From: Tepidibacter sp.
GTDB taxonomy: Bacteria > Bacillota > Clostridia > Peptostreptococcales > Peptostreptococcaceae
DNA length: 64,000 nucleotides
Reading direction: 5' to 3'
NCBI RefSeq assembly: GCF_025210165.1
Contig: NZ_JAOASI010000076.1
Location: 1 to 64,000 of the forward strand
Shown: piece after piece, positions 25,750-34,297 of the stretch
Layout of the letters: each line of letters starts with the position of its first letter
How positions within the stretch are numbered: the first letter of the stretch is position 1
Notes under the pieces: model-generated
Databases searched by the model: none
The model's input: only the letters and a program-made list of their open reading frames with translations
Told to the model about the DNA's origin: nothing
Position numbers and translations under genes: made by a program

Positions 25750-26715
25750 ATGTCAGAACAATTATTAAAAATTAGAGATTTAGAAACTTCATTTTTTACT
25801 AAAGAAGGAGAAATTAAAGCGGTAAGAAAAGTAAACTTTAGTTTAAATGAAGGAGAAATTATTGGCATAGTAGGAGAATCTGGAAGCGGTAAAAGTGTTA
25901 CTTCAATGTCAATAATGAGATTAATAAAAGAGCCAGGTAAGATTAAGAGTGGAGATATTATTTTTAAAGGAAAGAGTCTTTTAGAAAAGTCTAATAAAGA
26001 GATTATGAATATAAGAGGAAATGATATTGCTATGATATTTCAAGATCCTATGACATCGTTAAATCCTGTATATACTATTGGGGAACAAATGATTGATGTT
26101 TTGAGAAAACATAAAAAATTAAACAAAAAACTTGCTAGGAAAAAATCGATTGAAATGTTGTCCTTAGTTGGTATACCATCTCCTGAAAAGAGAATTGATT
26201 GTTATTCACATGAATTTAGTGGTGGTATGAGGCAAAGAGCTATGATAGCTATGGCATTAAGTTGTGAGCCAGATTTATTAATAGCAGATGAACCAACTAC
26301 AGCATTGGATGTGACTATTCAAGCTCAAATACTAGACCTTATGAGGAATTTAAATAGAAAAACTAATACATCAATAATTCTTATTACACATGATTTAGGA
26401 ATTGTAGCTGAGTTATGTTCTAAAGTTATAGTTATGTATGGAGGAATGATTATGGAAGAAGGAAGTACAAGGGATATTTTTTATAATCCAAAACATCCAT
26501 ATACAAAAAGTCTTTTAAAATCAATACCTAGATTAGAACAAGGCAAAAATCAGAAATTAATACCTATAAAAGGAGTACCATTCAATTTGTTAAATCCTCA
26601 CGATGGATGTCCTTTTTCTGATAGGTGTTCATATTCAGAAAAAATATGTACTGAAAAATGTCCATCTTACAAAAACATACATGAAAATCACAAGGTAATG
26701 TGCTGGAAAGCATAA
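25750..26715 (+). CDS. Oligopeptide-type ABC transporter ATPase (OppD/DppD-like)
   Basis: 321-residue ATPase: Walker A GESGSGKS, signature FSGGMRQR, Walker B LLIADEPTTALD, and the C-terminal oligo_HPY extension with four Cys (about 285-312: CPFSDRC, C, C) typical of OppD/DppD, often linked to an Fe-S cluster. First of two plus-strand genes, divergent from the A-B-C unit. Confidence 0.9.
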   Translation: MSEQLLKIRDLETSFFTKEGEIKAVRKVNFSLNEGEIIGIVGESGSGKSVTSMSIMRLIKEPGKIKSGDIIFKGKSLLEKSNKEIMNIRGNDIAMIFQDPMTSLNPVYTIGEQMIDVLRKHKKLNKKLARKKSIEMLSLVGIPSPEKRIDCYSHEFSGGMRQRAMIAMALSCEPDLLIADEPTTALDVTIQAQILDLMRNLNRKTNTSIILITHDLGIVAELCSKVIVMYGGMIMEEGSTRDIFYNPKHPYTKSLLKSIPRLEQGKNQKLIPIKGVPFNLLNPHDGCPFSDRCSYSEKICTEKCPSYKNIHENHKVMCWKA

Positions 26716-26730
26716 AAAGGAGAGAATAAT

Positions 26731-27708
26731 ATGAGTAGTGAGCCTTTAATAGAAGTTAAAAATCTAAAAAAGTATTTTTGGGTTAAGAATAATGTACTTG
26801 GTAAAGTAAAGCAGCACCTTAAAGCAGTTGATGATATAAGTTTTCATATTAACAAAGGAGAAACTTTTGGTTTGGTAGGGGAATCAGGATGTGGGAAATC
26901 AACAACAGGAAGAACAATAATGAGATTATATGATCCCACTGATGGAGAAATATATTTTGATGGTACAGAAATAGGCAAATTAAATGAGAAAAAGCTGAAG
27001 CCATTCAGAAAAAGAATGCAGATAATACTTCAAGATCCTTTTGCATCATTAAATCCACATATGCCTATTAAAGAGATTATCAGTGAACCTTTAAGCACTT
27101 TTAAAAATATTGGACTAAAGGAAAAGGATGAATTAGTATATGATATTTTACATAAGGTTGGATTAAATAAAAGCCAAGCTAATAGATATCCACATGAGTT
27201 TAGTGGAGGTCAAAGACAGCGTGTTGGAATAGCTAGAGCCTTAGTGGTTAAACCAGAATTTGTTTTATGTGATGAGCCTATTTCAGCATTAGATGTATCT
27301 ATACAAGCACAAATTATAAATATGCTAGAAGAATTTCAAGATGAGTTTGGGCTTACATACTTATTTATAGCTCATGATTTATCAATGGTTAGACATATTT
27401 CTGATAGAATAGGAGTTATGTATTTGGGTGAAATAGTTGAAATAGCTACAAGTGATGAACTATATACTAATCCTCTTCATCCATATACAAAAGCTTTGTT
27501 ATCTTCAATTCCAATACCTGATCCAGATATAGCTTTATCAAGGGAGAAGTATATAATAACAGGAGATATTCCAAGTCCATTAAATCCACCACCAGGATGT
27601 AGATTTAGAACAAGATGTAAATATGTATCAGAAAAATGCTCTAAAACAAAACCTAAAATGAAGGAAGTATCATCAGGTCATGTAGTTAGCTGCCATTTAT
27701 TTTATTGA
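26731..27708 (+). CDS. Oligopeptide-type ABC transporter ATPase (OppF/DppF-like)
   Basis: 325 residues: Walker A GESGCGKST, signature FSGGQRQR, Walker B VLCDEPISALD, C-terminal oligo_HPY region with CRFRTRC. It is the F-type partner of the preceding gene, 15 bases downstream with an AAGGAGAG site. With the A, B and C genes on the other strand this gives all five transporter parts. Confidence 0.9.
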   Translation: MSSEPLIEVKNLKKYFWVKNNVLGKVKQHLKAVDDISFHINKGETFGLVGESGCGKSTTGRTIMRLYDPTDGEIYFDGTEIGKLNEKKLKPFRKRMQIILQDPFASLNPHMPIKEIISEPLSTFKNIGLKEKDELVYDILHKVGLNKSQANRYPHEFSGGQRQRVGIARALVVKPEFVLCDEPISALDVSIQAQIINMLEEFQDEFGLTYLFIAHDLSMVRHISDRIGVMYLGEIVEIATSDELYTNPLHPYTKALLSSIPIPDPDIALSREKYIITGDIPSPLNPPPGCRFRTRCKYVSEKCSKTKPKMKEVSSGHVVSCHLFY

Positions 27709-27820
27709 AAAAATTACAATTATTAAACATTACCATATTTATTAAAATATTGTGTTTATACACCGATAATTAGATAGAACATTGAATTATAAAAATGACA
27801 AAAGGAAGGAGTAAGACAGA

Positions 27821-28972
27821 ATGCATAAAAGAATAGTAACTTTAATTTTAGCAGGAGTACTAATGCTTCCAACTAGTTCTTTTGCTATGGAGAATAATAA
27901 ACAAGGTTCAACTAATGGAAATGTTAATGTTAAGAAGGTAAGTGCTAGACAAGATACAAAAGAAAAAATGAAAAAAGAAATGCAAGAAAAGTTAAAATAC
28001 GAATATGAAATGAAAGATAGAATGAAAAAAGAAATGCAAGAAAAGTTAAAATATGAAAATGAAATGAAGGATAAAATGAAAATAGAAGTAAAGAATAGCC
28101 TTGAAAAAGAAATAAAAGAAAAAACTAAGCCTGAAATGATTAAAAAAGTAAGAGAAAGAATAAAAACAAGAGAAGAAGTAAAAAAAGAAATAAATGAAAA
28201 GATAAAAAAAGAAATGGTTGAAGAAATAAAAAAAGAAATGCAAGAAGAATTAAAGAAAGAAATAAAACAAGAGTTAAGAGAAGAGGAAAAAGAAGCAATT
28301 AAAGAAAAAATAAGAAAAAAAATGATTCAAAAAATGAAAGAAGATATGAGAAAAAAGCTAAAACAAGAAGTAAAAAAAGAGAGAAGAGAACAAATAAAAG
28401 CTTTAAAAGAAGCAGCTAAAGAAGCTTATGATAAAGAAGAACTTATTAAAATAGAGGAAAGAATTAAGACATTAAAAGAAGAATACCCAAATATGAGAGT
28501 TTTACCTGTACAAAATATAATTTCAAAGAAAATGAATTTTAAATTTGATACTCCACCAGTTGTTAAGGAAGGAAGAACTCTACTTCCAGTAAGAGGTATA
28601 GCTGAGGGATTAAAAGCTGATATTTCATGGGATGGAGAAACCAATGAAGTTACTATAACAAAAGATGGTAAGAATATAGTATTAAAAATAGATAGTAATG
28701 TAGCTATAGTAGATGGAAAAGAAGTTGAACTTGACTCAAAAGCTGAAATAATGAATGGAAGAACTGTTATTCCAGTAAGATTTGTAGCTGAAAATTTAGG
28801 TCTTAAAGTTAAATGGGATTCAGAAGAAGAATCAATTGAGATAGAAGAAGAAGGATCTGAAACTATAGATGAGACTATTACTGAAGAAGATATTGAAAAA
28901 GAATTAGAAACAGAAATAGAAACTGAAGTAGAAAGTGAAGAAGTAGAGAATAATGAAGTAGAAGCAAATTAA
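27821..28972 (+). CDS. Secreted charged-helix protein with copper-amine-oxidase N-type domain
   Basis: 383 residues. A signal peptide (1-22, MLPTSSFA cleavage region) is followed by a very long Lys/Glu-rich segment (about 45-200) built of units like MKKEMQEKLKYE, predicted to be one continuous charged helix or coiled coil. Residues about 215-350 form a Cu_amine_oxidN1-type domain in two halves (GRTLLPVRGIAEGL and GRTVIPVRFVAENLG), a cell-surface fold common in clostridia that is not catalytic by itself. The tail is Glu/Thr-rich and acidic. Likely an exported surface or wall-associated structural protein; function unknown. Confidence 0.75.
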   Translation: MHKRIVTLILAGVLMLPTSSFAMENNKQGSTNGNVNVKKVSARQDTKEKMKKEMQEKLKYEYEMKDRMKKEMQEKLKYENEMKDKMKIEVKNSLEKEIKEKTKPEMIKKVRERIKTREEVKKEINEKIKKEMVEEIKKEMQEELKKEIKQELREEEKEAIKEKIRKKMIQKMKEDMRKKLKQEVKKERREQIKALKEAAKEAYDKEELIKIEERIKTLKEEYPNMRVLPVQNIISKKMNFKFDTPPVVKEGRTLLPVRGIAEGLKADISWDGETNEVTITKDGKNIVLKIDSNVAIVDGKEVELDSKAEIMNGRTVIPVRFVAENLGLKVKWDSEEESIEIEEEGSETIDETITEEDIEKELETEIETEVESEEVENNEVEAN

Positions 28973-29019
28973 TAAGTAAGTTACATTGACAAGAGTGTAA
29001 ATATAAAAATATTAAAGAG

Positions 29020-29066
29020 ATACCCTATAAGAGTAGATAATAAAAAAGCTTACTCTTATAGGGTAT
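29020..29066. terminator. Terminator after the charged-helix protein gene
   Basis: Perfect 16-base stem ATACCCTATAAGAGTA / TACTCTTATAGGGTAT with a short T run after it. Confidence 0.85.
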
Positions 29067-29127
29067 TTTGTATATAATTAAATAATAGATAGTATTAGCA
29101 AGAGGATAAATATGGAGGAATTAAATT

Positions 29128-29763
29128 ATGGGAATTTTAAATCGTTTAAATACTATTATAAAAGCGAAGGCTAATAGCTTAATTTCAAAAGCTGAAGACC
29201 CAGAGAAAATGCTTAATCAACTGATTATTGATATGACTGATCAATATAATAAAGCAAAGACGCAAGTTGCATCATCGATAGTTTATGAAAAGAAAATAAA
29301 GAAAGAATTACAAGAACAAGAAGCTAAATGTGAACAATGGGAAAAAAAAGTAAAAGTAGCTGTACAAAGAGGGGATGATGAAATTGCAATTCAAGCTCTT
29401 ATTCGAAAGAAAGAATGCGAGAAATTAGCTAAAAAATACAGAAATCAATGGGAATTGCGAAAAAGTGAGATTGATAAAATTAAAGCTAGCTTAAGAGAAT
29501 TAAGTAATAAAATTGAAGAAATAAAAGATAAAAAAAATCTTTTAGCGGCTAGGATGGAAAGAGCAGAAGCACAAAAGCTTATACAAGAAACAATATCAAG
29601 TCTAAATGATAATAGTGTATGCTATATGTTTAATAATATTAATCATAAAGCCGACATAGCTGAAAGTAAAGCTATGGCTCAAGCAGATCTTAATGAAATA
29701 AAGGAGAAGGATAAGAAAATAATAGATGAATTGGAAGATTTGAAGAAAAAATTAGATACATAA
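29128..29763 (+). CDS. PspA/IM30-family envelope stress protein
   Basis: 211-residue, almost entirely helical protein with the PspA/Vipp1 pattern: amphipathic N-terminal helix (MGILNRLNTIIKAKANSLIS) then long coiled coils, with DPEKMLNQLI near residue 26. PspA binds stressed membranes and forms ESCRT-III-like assemblies. It faces, on the other strand, an aminopropyltransferase-DUF350-DUF4247-DUF4178 unit that is often found near pspA, so it probably works with it. GGAGGA ribosome binding site. Confidence 0.88.
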   Translation: MGILNRLNTIIKAKANSLISKAEDPEKMLNQLIIDMTDQYNKAKTQVASSIVYEKKIKKELQEQEAKCEQWEKKVKVAVQRGDDEIAIQALIRKKECEKLAKKYRNQWELRKSEIDKIKASLRELSNKIEEIKDKKNLLAARMERAEAQKLIQETISSLNDNSVCYMFNNINHKADIAESKAMAQADLNEIKEKDKKIIDELEDLKKKLDT

Positions 29764-29782
29764 AAATATTTAATATATAGAT

Positions 29783-29821
29783 ATAAGGCTATAGATGTAA
29801 ATTGGACACCTTTAGCCTTAT
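29783..29821. terminator. Hairpin between pspA and the convergent aminopropyltransferase gene
   Basis: ATAAGGCTA pairs with TAGCCTTAT; loop of 21 bases and no strong T run. A weak bidirectional terminator at best. Confidence 0.45.
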
Positions 29822-29851
29822 AATTGAATTGTGCCTAAATAGTATGTACAG

Positions 29852-31402
29852 TTAATAGCTATCCCAAGCCTTTTGATAATATTGTAGTAGAATAGGGTTG
29901 GTTAGAGTATTAATTTCTATTTTTTTTTGAGCGGGTTGTAAGTCTTTAGCAAAGGAAAATAATGATTGAACTATATCTTTATTTAAGTATCGAGTAGGTA
30001 CTGTAATGTCTATATTTTCTTTTGAAAAGCTATTATTTGACGCAAGTGTAAAACCCCAATCGCCAAAAGAAGGTACATTTAAATGATATCCAGATGTAAA
30101 AAAACCTTCTGATTGAACTGTTTTTCTTATACACCAATAGGATTCACTTGCGTAATAAGGGCTAGTAGATTGAATTGCAAGCATTCCGCCTTCGTTTATA
30201 TGTTGATAGATAAGTCTATAAAAAATATTAGTGTATAGCTTATTTAAAGATTCATTGTTTGGGTCTGGCAAGTCCACAATTATCACATCGAATTTTTGAC
30301 TAGTATTTTCTAGATATTTAAAAGCATCTTGATTGACAACATGTACTTTATTATTTTTTAAAGAATTGTTATTTAACTTTTTTATAAGAGGATTGGTGCG
30401 ACAAAAGGAAATAACTTCTGGATCTAAATCAACTAGCACAATATTCTCAACCTCATCGTACTTAAGTATTTCTCTTGCTGCCAGACCATCACCACCTCCT
30501 AATATCAATATTTCTTTAGTCTCTTTTGCAAGACTCATTGCAGGATGAATTAGAGCTTCGTGATATCTATATTCATCAAATGAACTAAATTGAATATTAC
30601 CGTTTAAAAATAATCTCAAATCATCACGATGTTTTGTTACAACCATTTTTTGATATTTTGTCTGCTTACGATATATAATTTTATCTCTATAGATGTTATC
30701 TTCAATGAAATTAGAAGCATAATCTCCCATGATAAATCCCATACCTATTAATATAGCAAATAATATGGCAAGGGTTTTCATAATTTTTATATTTTTGATA
30801 AAATCTTTGTATTTATAAATAATTAGATTAGCTACAACAATATTTATAAAGCCTATTAGAAAAGCTGTTTTTATTTGACCAAGGTTGGGAAGTAGTATAA
30901 GAGGAAAAAACAATGATCCCAATAGAGCACCAATATAGTCAAAACTTAAAACATTAGCAATTGTGATACGTAAATTACTCTGCTTTTCTTCAATAATCCT
31001 TGTTATAATAGGGATTTCTAAACCAACTAATATACCAATAATGATAATAGTTGAATACATAACTAAATAATATATTTGGGTAAAAGCATAGGAAGCAAAA
31101 AGTATTATTGCAGATAGCCCTCCAAATAGACCTATAGATAATTCAATGGCAACAAAAAAATCAAAAAGGTTATGGCGAAGGCGTTTAGTAGCATAAGATC
31201 CAATTCCCATAGCGCTCATAAATAAACCTATTGTAATTGAATACTGCTTAACGCTATCGCCTAATAAATATGAACTGATAGCACCAATAATAAGCTCGTA
31301 AACTATCCCACAAATAGCTATTATGAATACTGCAAATAATAGAGGTGAAGCATTTATTTGTTCACAATTGTTATGTTTATTATAATCAGCATTATCGTTC
31401 AT
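29852..31402 (-). CDS. Membrane-bound polyamine aminopropyltransferase (spermidine-synthase-like)
   Basis: 516 residues. The N-terminal half has about seven membrane helices (20-235); the C-terminal half is a spermidine-synthase-type methyltransferase fold with ILILGGGDGLAAREIL, the acidic LVDLDPEVI and DVIIVDLPDPN. This membrane-fused form is found next to DUF350 and PspA genes. It may add aminopropyl groups to an amine at the membrane; substrate unproven. Last gene of a five-gene minus unit. Confidence 0.82.
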   Translation of the reverse strand: MNDNADYNKHNNCEQINASPLLFAVFIIAICGIVYELIIGAISSYLLGDSVKQYSITIGLFMSAMGIGSYATKRLRHNLFDFFVAIELSIGLFGGLSAIILFASYAFTQIYYLVMYSTIIIIGILVGLEIPIITRIIEEKQSNLRITIANVLSFDYIGALLGSLFFPLILLPNLGQIKTAFLIGFINIVVANLIIYKYKDFIKNIKIMKTLAILFAILIGMGFIMGDYASNFIEDNIYRDKIIYRKQTKYQKMVVTKHRDDLRLFLNGNIQFSSFDEYRYHEALIHPAMSLAKETKEILILGGGDGLAAREILKYDEVENIVLVDLDPEVISFCRTNPLIKKLNNNSLKNNKVHVVNQDAFKYLENTSQKFDVIIVDLPDPNNESLNKLYTNIFYRLIYQHINEGGMLAIQSTSPYYASESYWCIRKTVQSEGFFTSGYHLNVPSFGDWGFTLASNNSFSKENIDITVPTRYLNKDIVQSLFSFAKDLQPAQKKIEINTLTNPILLQYYQKAWDSY

Positions 31403-31417
31403 AAAAGACCTCCAAAA

Positions 31418-31612
31418 TTATATAATAGCAGCACTAACAACAATAGATACGGCTATAAATATACCAGCAACAGATAATCCTGCTGCTAAATTATGATTAT
31501 CAATTTCATGATTTAAATCAAAAGGTGTAATTATATCAAATACCTTATAGCCTATTGCACAAAAAATCATACCTATTACAAAATAAATAATACTAGAAAT
31601 AATAGGGTTCAT
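31418..31612 (-). CDS. DUF350 small membrane protein (copy 1)
   Basis: 64 residues with two membrane helices and the family motif FDIITPFDLNHEI between them. DUF350 proteins are half-size YjfL-type membrane proteins seen with PspA and aminopropyltransferases. A second DUF350 gene lies next to it at 31635-31841; their sequences are related (ITPFD versus ITPYD), so a tandem duplication or a hetero-oligomer is likely. AAGGAGG site. Confidence 0.85.
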   Translation of the reverse strand: MNPIISSIIYFVIGMIFCAIGYKVFDIITPFDLNHEIDNHNLAAGLSVAGIFIAVSIVVSAAII

Positions 31613-31634
31613 AAAATTAACCTCCTTCTTTATT

Positions 31635-31841
31635 TTAAGAAATCGCTGCTTTAATTATTATTGCTGTAGCAATAAATATACCAGCAATTACAGCTCCAAT
31701 AGCAGGATTTTTTTCTTTGATTTCTTCAGCGAAATCGTAGGGAGTTATTAAATCAAAAAATTTATATCCTACAAACATAAGTACTAATGCTAAAACAGCA
31801 TAAAAAATAGTAGCAACATATTCATTAACTAGTATGTTCAT
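31635..31841 (-). CDS. DUF350 small membrane protein (copy 2)
   Basis: 68 residues, two membrane helices, motif FDLITPYDFAEEI. Related to the neighbouring copy but differing at most positions outside the motif and the last helix, so the duplication is old. GAAAGGAG ribosome binding site. Confidence 0.85.
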   Translation of the reverse strand: MNILVNEYVATIFYAVLALVLMFVGYKFFDLITPYDFAEEIKEKNPAIGAVIAGIFIATAIIIKAAIS

Positions 31842-31879
31842 ATAACAAACTCCTTTCTAATAATTATATTAAATTAAAA

Positions 31880-32512
31880 TTATTTTCCAAAACTTATACC
31901 TCCGCCAAGAGATGATCTTGACTTAGTACTTCCTGAACGTACTGATTTAGAGTTAGGAGAAGAACCAGTTTTTATTTTATTTGAATAGTCACTGTCTGTT
32001 CTAATCTTATTCTCATTTTGAAATTGAGTGCTTTTATAATATCCTCCGCTATAACGTTTGCTATCAGCCTTATAATAACCATTTAATCTATAAGAGTCAT
32101 CATAAAATACTATTATATTTCTACGATAAGGCCTATATAAGCTGTGATAACCGTTTTGGTGAATATACTTTCTTGAAGAAATTTGAACATAAGTTTTTAA
32201 ATCTTCACCCTTATATATCAATATATAGTAATCATCATATGTAAGTTGTATAGATTCTTTATTGTCTAAGTCAGTATAATAGTCTGGATTTTTTTTAGCA
32301 ATTATATATAAGGCTGTATCATGTACACTCATATTTGTTGTATAAATATTTGCTTTTTCAGATGAATTATACTTTCCTGTTATGCTTGTAAAATAATTAA
32401 ATTTAGAGTCTTTTTCAATTGTTTTTGCTATTGATGAAGGGTATAAAAATATTGATATTGCTATTAAAAATATAGCTACAATAAAAATATATTTAATGTG
32501 ATTTCTATTCAT
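31880..32512 (-). CDS. DUF4247-family membrane-anchored protein
   Basis: 210 residues with one N-terminal membrane segment (about 8-27) and an extracytoplasmic domain (SVHDTALYII, DDYYILIYKG). The C-terminus is Ser/Gly/Tyr-rich and ends GGGISFGK, like other DUF4247 proteins. Neighbours DUF4178 and DUF350 make the assignment firmer. Function unknown. Strong AAAGGAGG site. Confidence 0.72.
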   Translation of the reverse strand: MNRNHIKYIFIVAIFLIAISIFLYPSSIAKTIEKDSKFNYFTSITGKYNSSEKANIYTTNMSVHDTALYIIAKKNPDYYTDLDNKESIQLTYDDYYILIYKGEDLKTYVQISSRKYIHQNGYHSLYRPYRRNIIVFYDDSYRLNGYYKADSKRYSGGYYKSTQFQNENKIRTDSDYSNKIKTGSSPNSKSVRSGSTKSRSSLGGGISFGK

Positions 32513-32564
32513 TTGTTATACCTCCTTTCTATTTTAATAAAGCAAAACTTAATTCAGATACAGT

Positions 32565-33095
32565 TTAACTACGAGGATATATTTCAATGTTATAGTCTTC
32601 AATCCATCTACCTATACTCATTTCTATTTCACCATTCCAAATTTCAATGCAAAGAAGATTTTCATCGTCTTCATCACTGTATTCATAATAATCTACTTGT
32701 TCTCCTTTTATAGCATTAATATTACCTTGTAGATCCTCTACAATTGCATCACTACCTTCTTGCATATAATATTTAATATTTTTATAAGTATATACTTTAA
32801 GAGCTGTGCTAGTAATTGCAACGACTTCTTCATATAAGCTTATTTCAATATCATCATCTTGTTCTATACTCAACCAATAAGTTTTTCTACCATCTTTTAG
32901 TTTATATTCAGTCCATCTCCAACCGTGATCATTATACTTAATCAAACCTTGAACCTCATAATCGAGTTCATCAATACTTACAATATCTCCCACATGTATA
33001 TTCAGTAAATTTCTTGTATCTTGCGGTATATTATTCATATTTTTATTGGCCGTAATCAATCGTTTAAGTCTATTAAATATGCCTATTTTAATCAT
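32565..33095 (-). CDS. DUF4178-family protein
   Basis: 176 residues with a beta-rich DUF4178 domain; the segment HGWRWTEYKLKDGRKTYWLSIEQDDD is its signature region (not quoted in full). First gene of the minus unit. The annotated ATG at 33095 directly abuts GGGAG, leaving no spacer. The natural N-terminus suggested by the sequence is GIFNRLKRL, whose preceding codon is ATA at 33086, 9 bases after GGGAG. So either a non-standard ATA start or a lost ATG is possible. Role unknown; genetic link to PspA suggests envelope stress. Confidence 0.75.
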   Translation of the reverse strand: MIKIGIFNRLKRLITANKNMNNIPQDTRNLLNIHVGDIVSIDELDYEVQGLIKYNDHGWRWTEYKLKDGRKTYWLSIEQDDDIEISLYEEVVAITSTALKVYTYKNIKYYMQEGSDAIVEDLQGNINAIKGEQVDYYEYSDEDDENLLCIEIWNGEIEMSIGRWIEDYNIEIYPRS

Positions 33096-33294
33096 CTCCC
33101 AACATTAATAATAAGGTATATTTAGAATTATATATTTATCTACATATAAAAACAACAAAATACTAAACATAATCAATTATTTATTGATAATAATAAATAC
33201 GTTTGTTAAAATACTTAATATAAACATTTATTATATTATATGGTTTGTGAAATGTGATAAATGTAATGACATTTAAAAATAAGGGGGATAACAA

Positions 33295-34293
33295 ATGAAA
33301 AAATTGTATGTAGTACTAGTATTAATTTTATCATTAGCATTTACTGGATGCAAAAGCACAGATGTAAAAAATGAAAATAATACAGTACAAAATAATGAAA
33401 AAATGAAACAAGGAGAGTTAGTAAAATTTGATTATGAAATTTATGGTAATAACTATGAGGTTACATTTGAAGAAGCTCCTAAAAGAGCTGTTACAATGTC
33501 CCAATTTATGACAGAAATGCTTTTAGCATTAAATCTTGAAGATAGAATGGTGGGAACTGCTTTTATGGATAATGAGATTTATCCTGAGTTTAAAGATGCT
33601 TATGAAAAAATACCTGTACTTTCTGATAAATATCCATCTAAGGAAAAGTTATTTTCTGTAGAACCTGATTTTGTATCAGGATGGACATCTGCGTTTGATG
33701 AAAAAAGAGTAGCTTCAGCTGATGAAATGATAGAAAATGGAATAAAACCATTTTTAGCTAAATCGATATCAGGAAATGGTTCTCTTGAAACTGTTTATCA
33801 AGATTTTGAAGATTTAGGAAATATATTTAGAGTTGAGCAAAAAGCTAATAAAGTAATTTTAAATATGAAATCACAAATAAAATCAATTCAAGATAAGATA
33901 GGAAACATATCAGAAGAAGAAATGGTAAAAGTTTTTGCATACGATTCAGGTGAGAAAGAACCTTTTATTGTAGCTGGTGGAGGTGTAAGTGGAGATATTA
34001 TAAGGAAGGCAAAAGGTAAAAATATATTTGAAGATATTAAAAAAGGATATGCAACTGTATCTTGGGAAGAAGTAGTTGAAAAAAATCCAGCTATAATAGT
34101 AATTGTTGATTATGGAGATACAGATTATGAGACAAAATTAAACTTTCTTAAAAACCATCCTGCTTTAAAAGAGTTAGAAGCTGTAAAAGAAAATAGATTT
34201 GTAAAGATAAGTCTTGCAGATATGTCACCGGGTATAAGAAATGCAAAGGCTATAGAAAAATTAGCGAATGGTTTTTATCCGGAAAAGTTCTAG
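33295..34293 (+). CDS. Iron-siderophore/cobalamin-type ABC transporter substrate-binding lipoprotein
   Basis: 332 residues: lipoprotein signal (FTGC, Cys19) and a Peripla_BP_2-type domain (about 60-330, PKRAVTMSQFMTEMLLAL start). It would capture a ferric siderophore, haem or cobalamin outside the cell. First gene of a three-gene importer unit. The 200-base divergent region upstream contains ATCAAT/ATTGAT arms at 33172-33188 but no clear Fur box. Confidence 0.85.
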   Translation: MKKLYVVLVLILSLAFTGCKSTDVKNENNTVQNNEKMKQGELVKFDYEIYGNNYEVTFEEAPKRAVTMSQFMTEMLLALNLEDRMVGTAFMDNEIYPEFKDAYEKIPVLSDKYPSKEKLFSVEPDFVSGWTSAFDEKRVASADEMIENGIKPFLAKSISGNGSLETVYQDFEDLGNIFRVEQKANKVILNMKSQIKSIQDKIGNISEEEMVKVFAYDSGEKEPFIVAGGGVSGDIIRKAKGKNIFEDIKKGYATVSWEEVVEKNPAIIVIVDYGDTDYETKLNFLKNHPALKELEAVKENRFVKISLADMSPGIRNAKAIEKLANGFYPEKF

Positions 34294-34297
34294 TAAT

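Noticed and set aside
28046..28243. Open frame on the minus strand rich in Phe and Tyr
   Set aside because: It is the antisense of the Lys/Glu-rich helix of the secreted protein; the composition is forced by that sequence and there is no ribosome binding site.
33172..33188. ATCAAT-N5-ATTGAT before the iron-type importer, possible Fur box
   Set aside because: It fits the Fur consensus poorly and the arms are only six bases of common AT-rich sequence.
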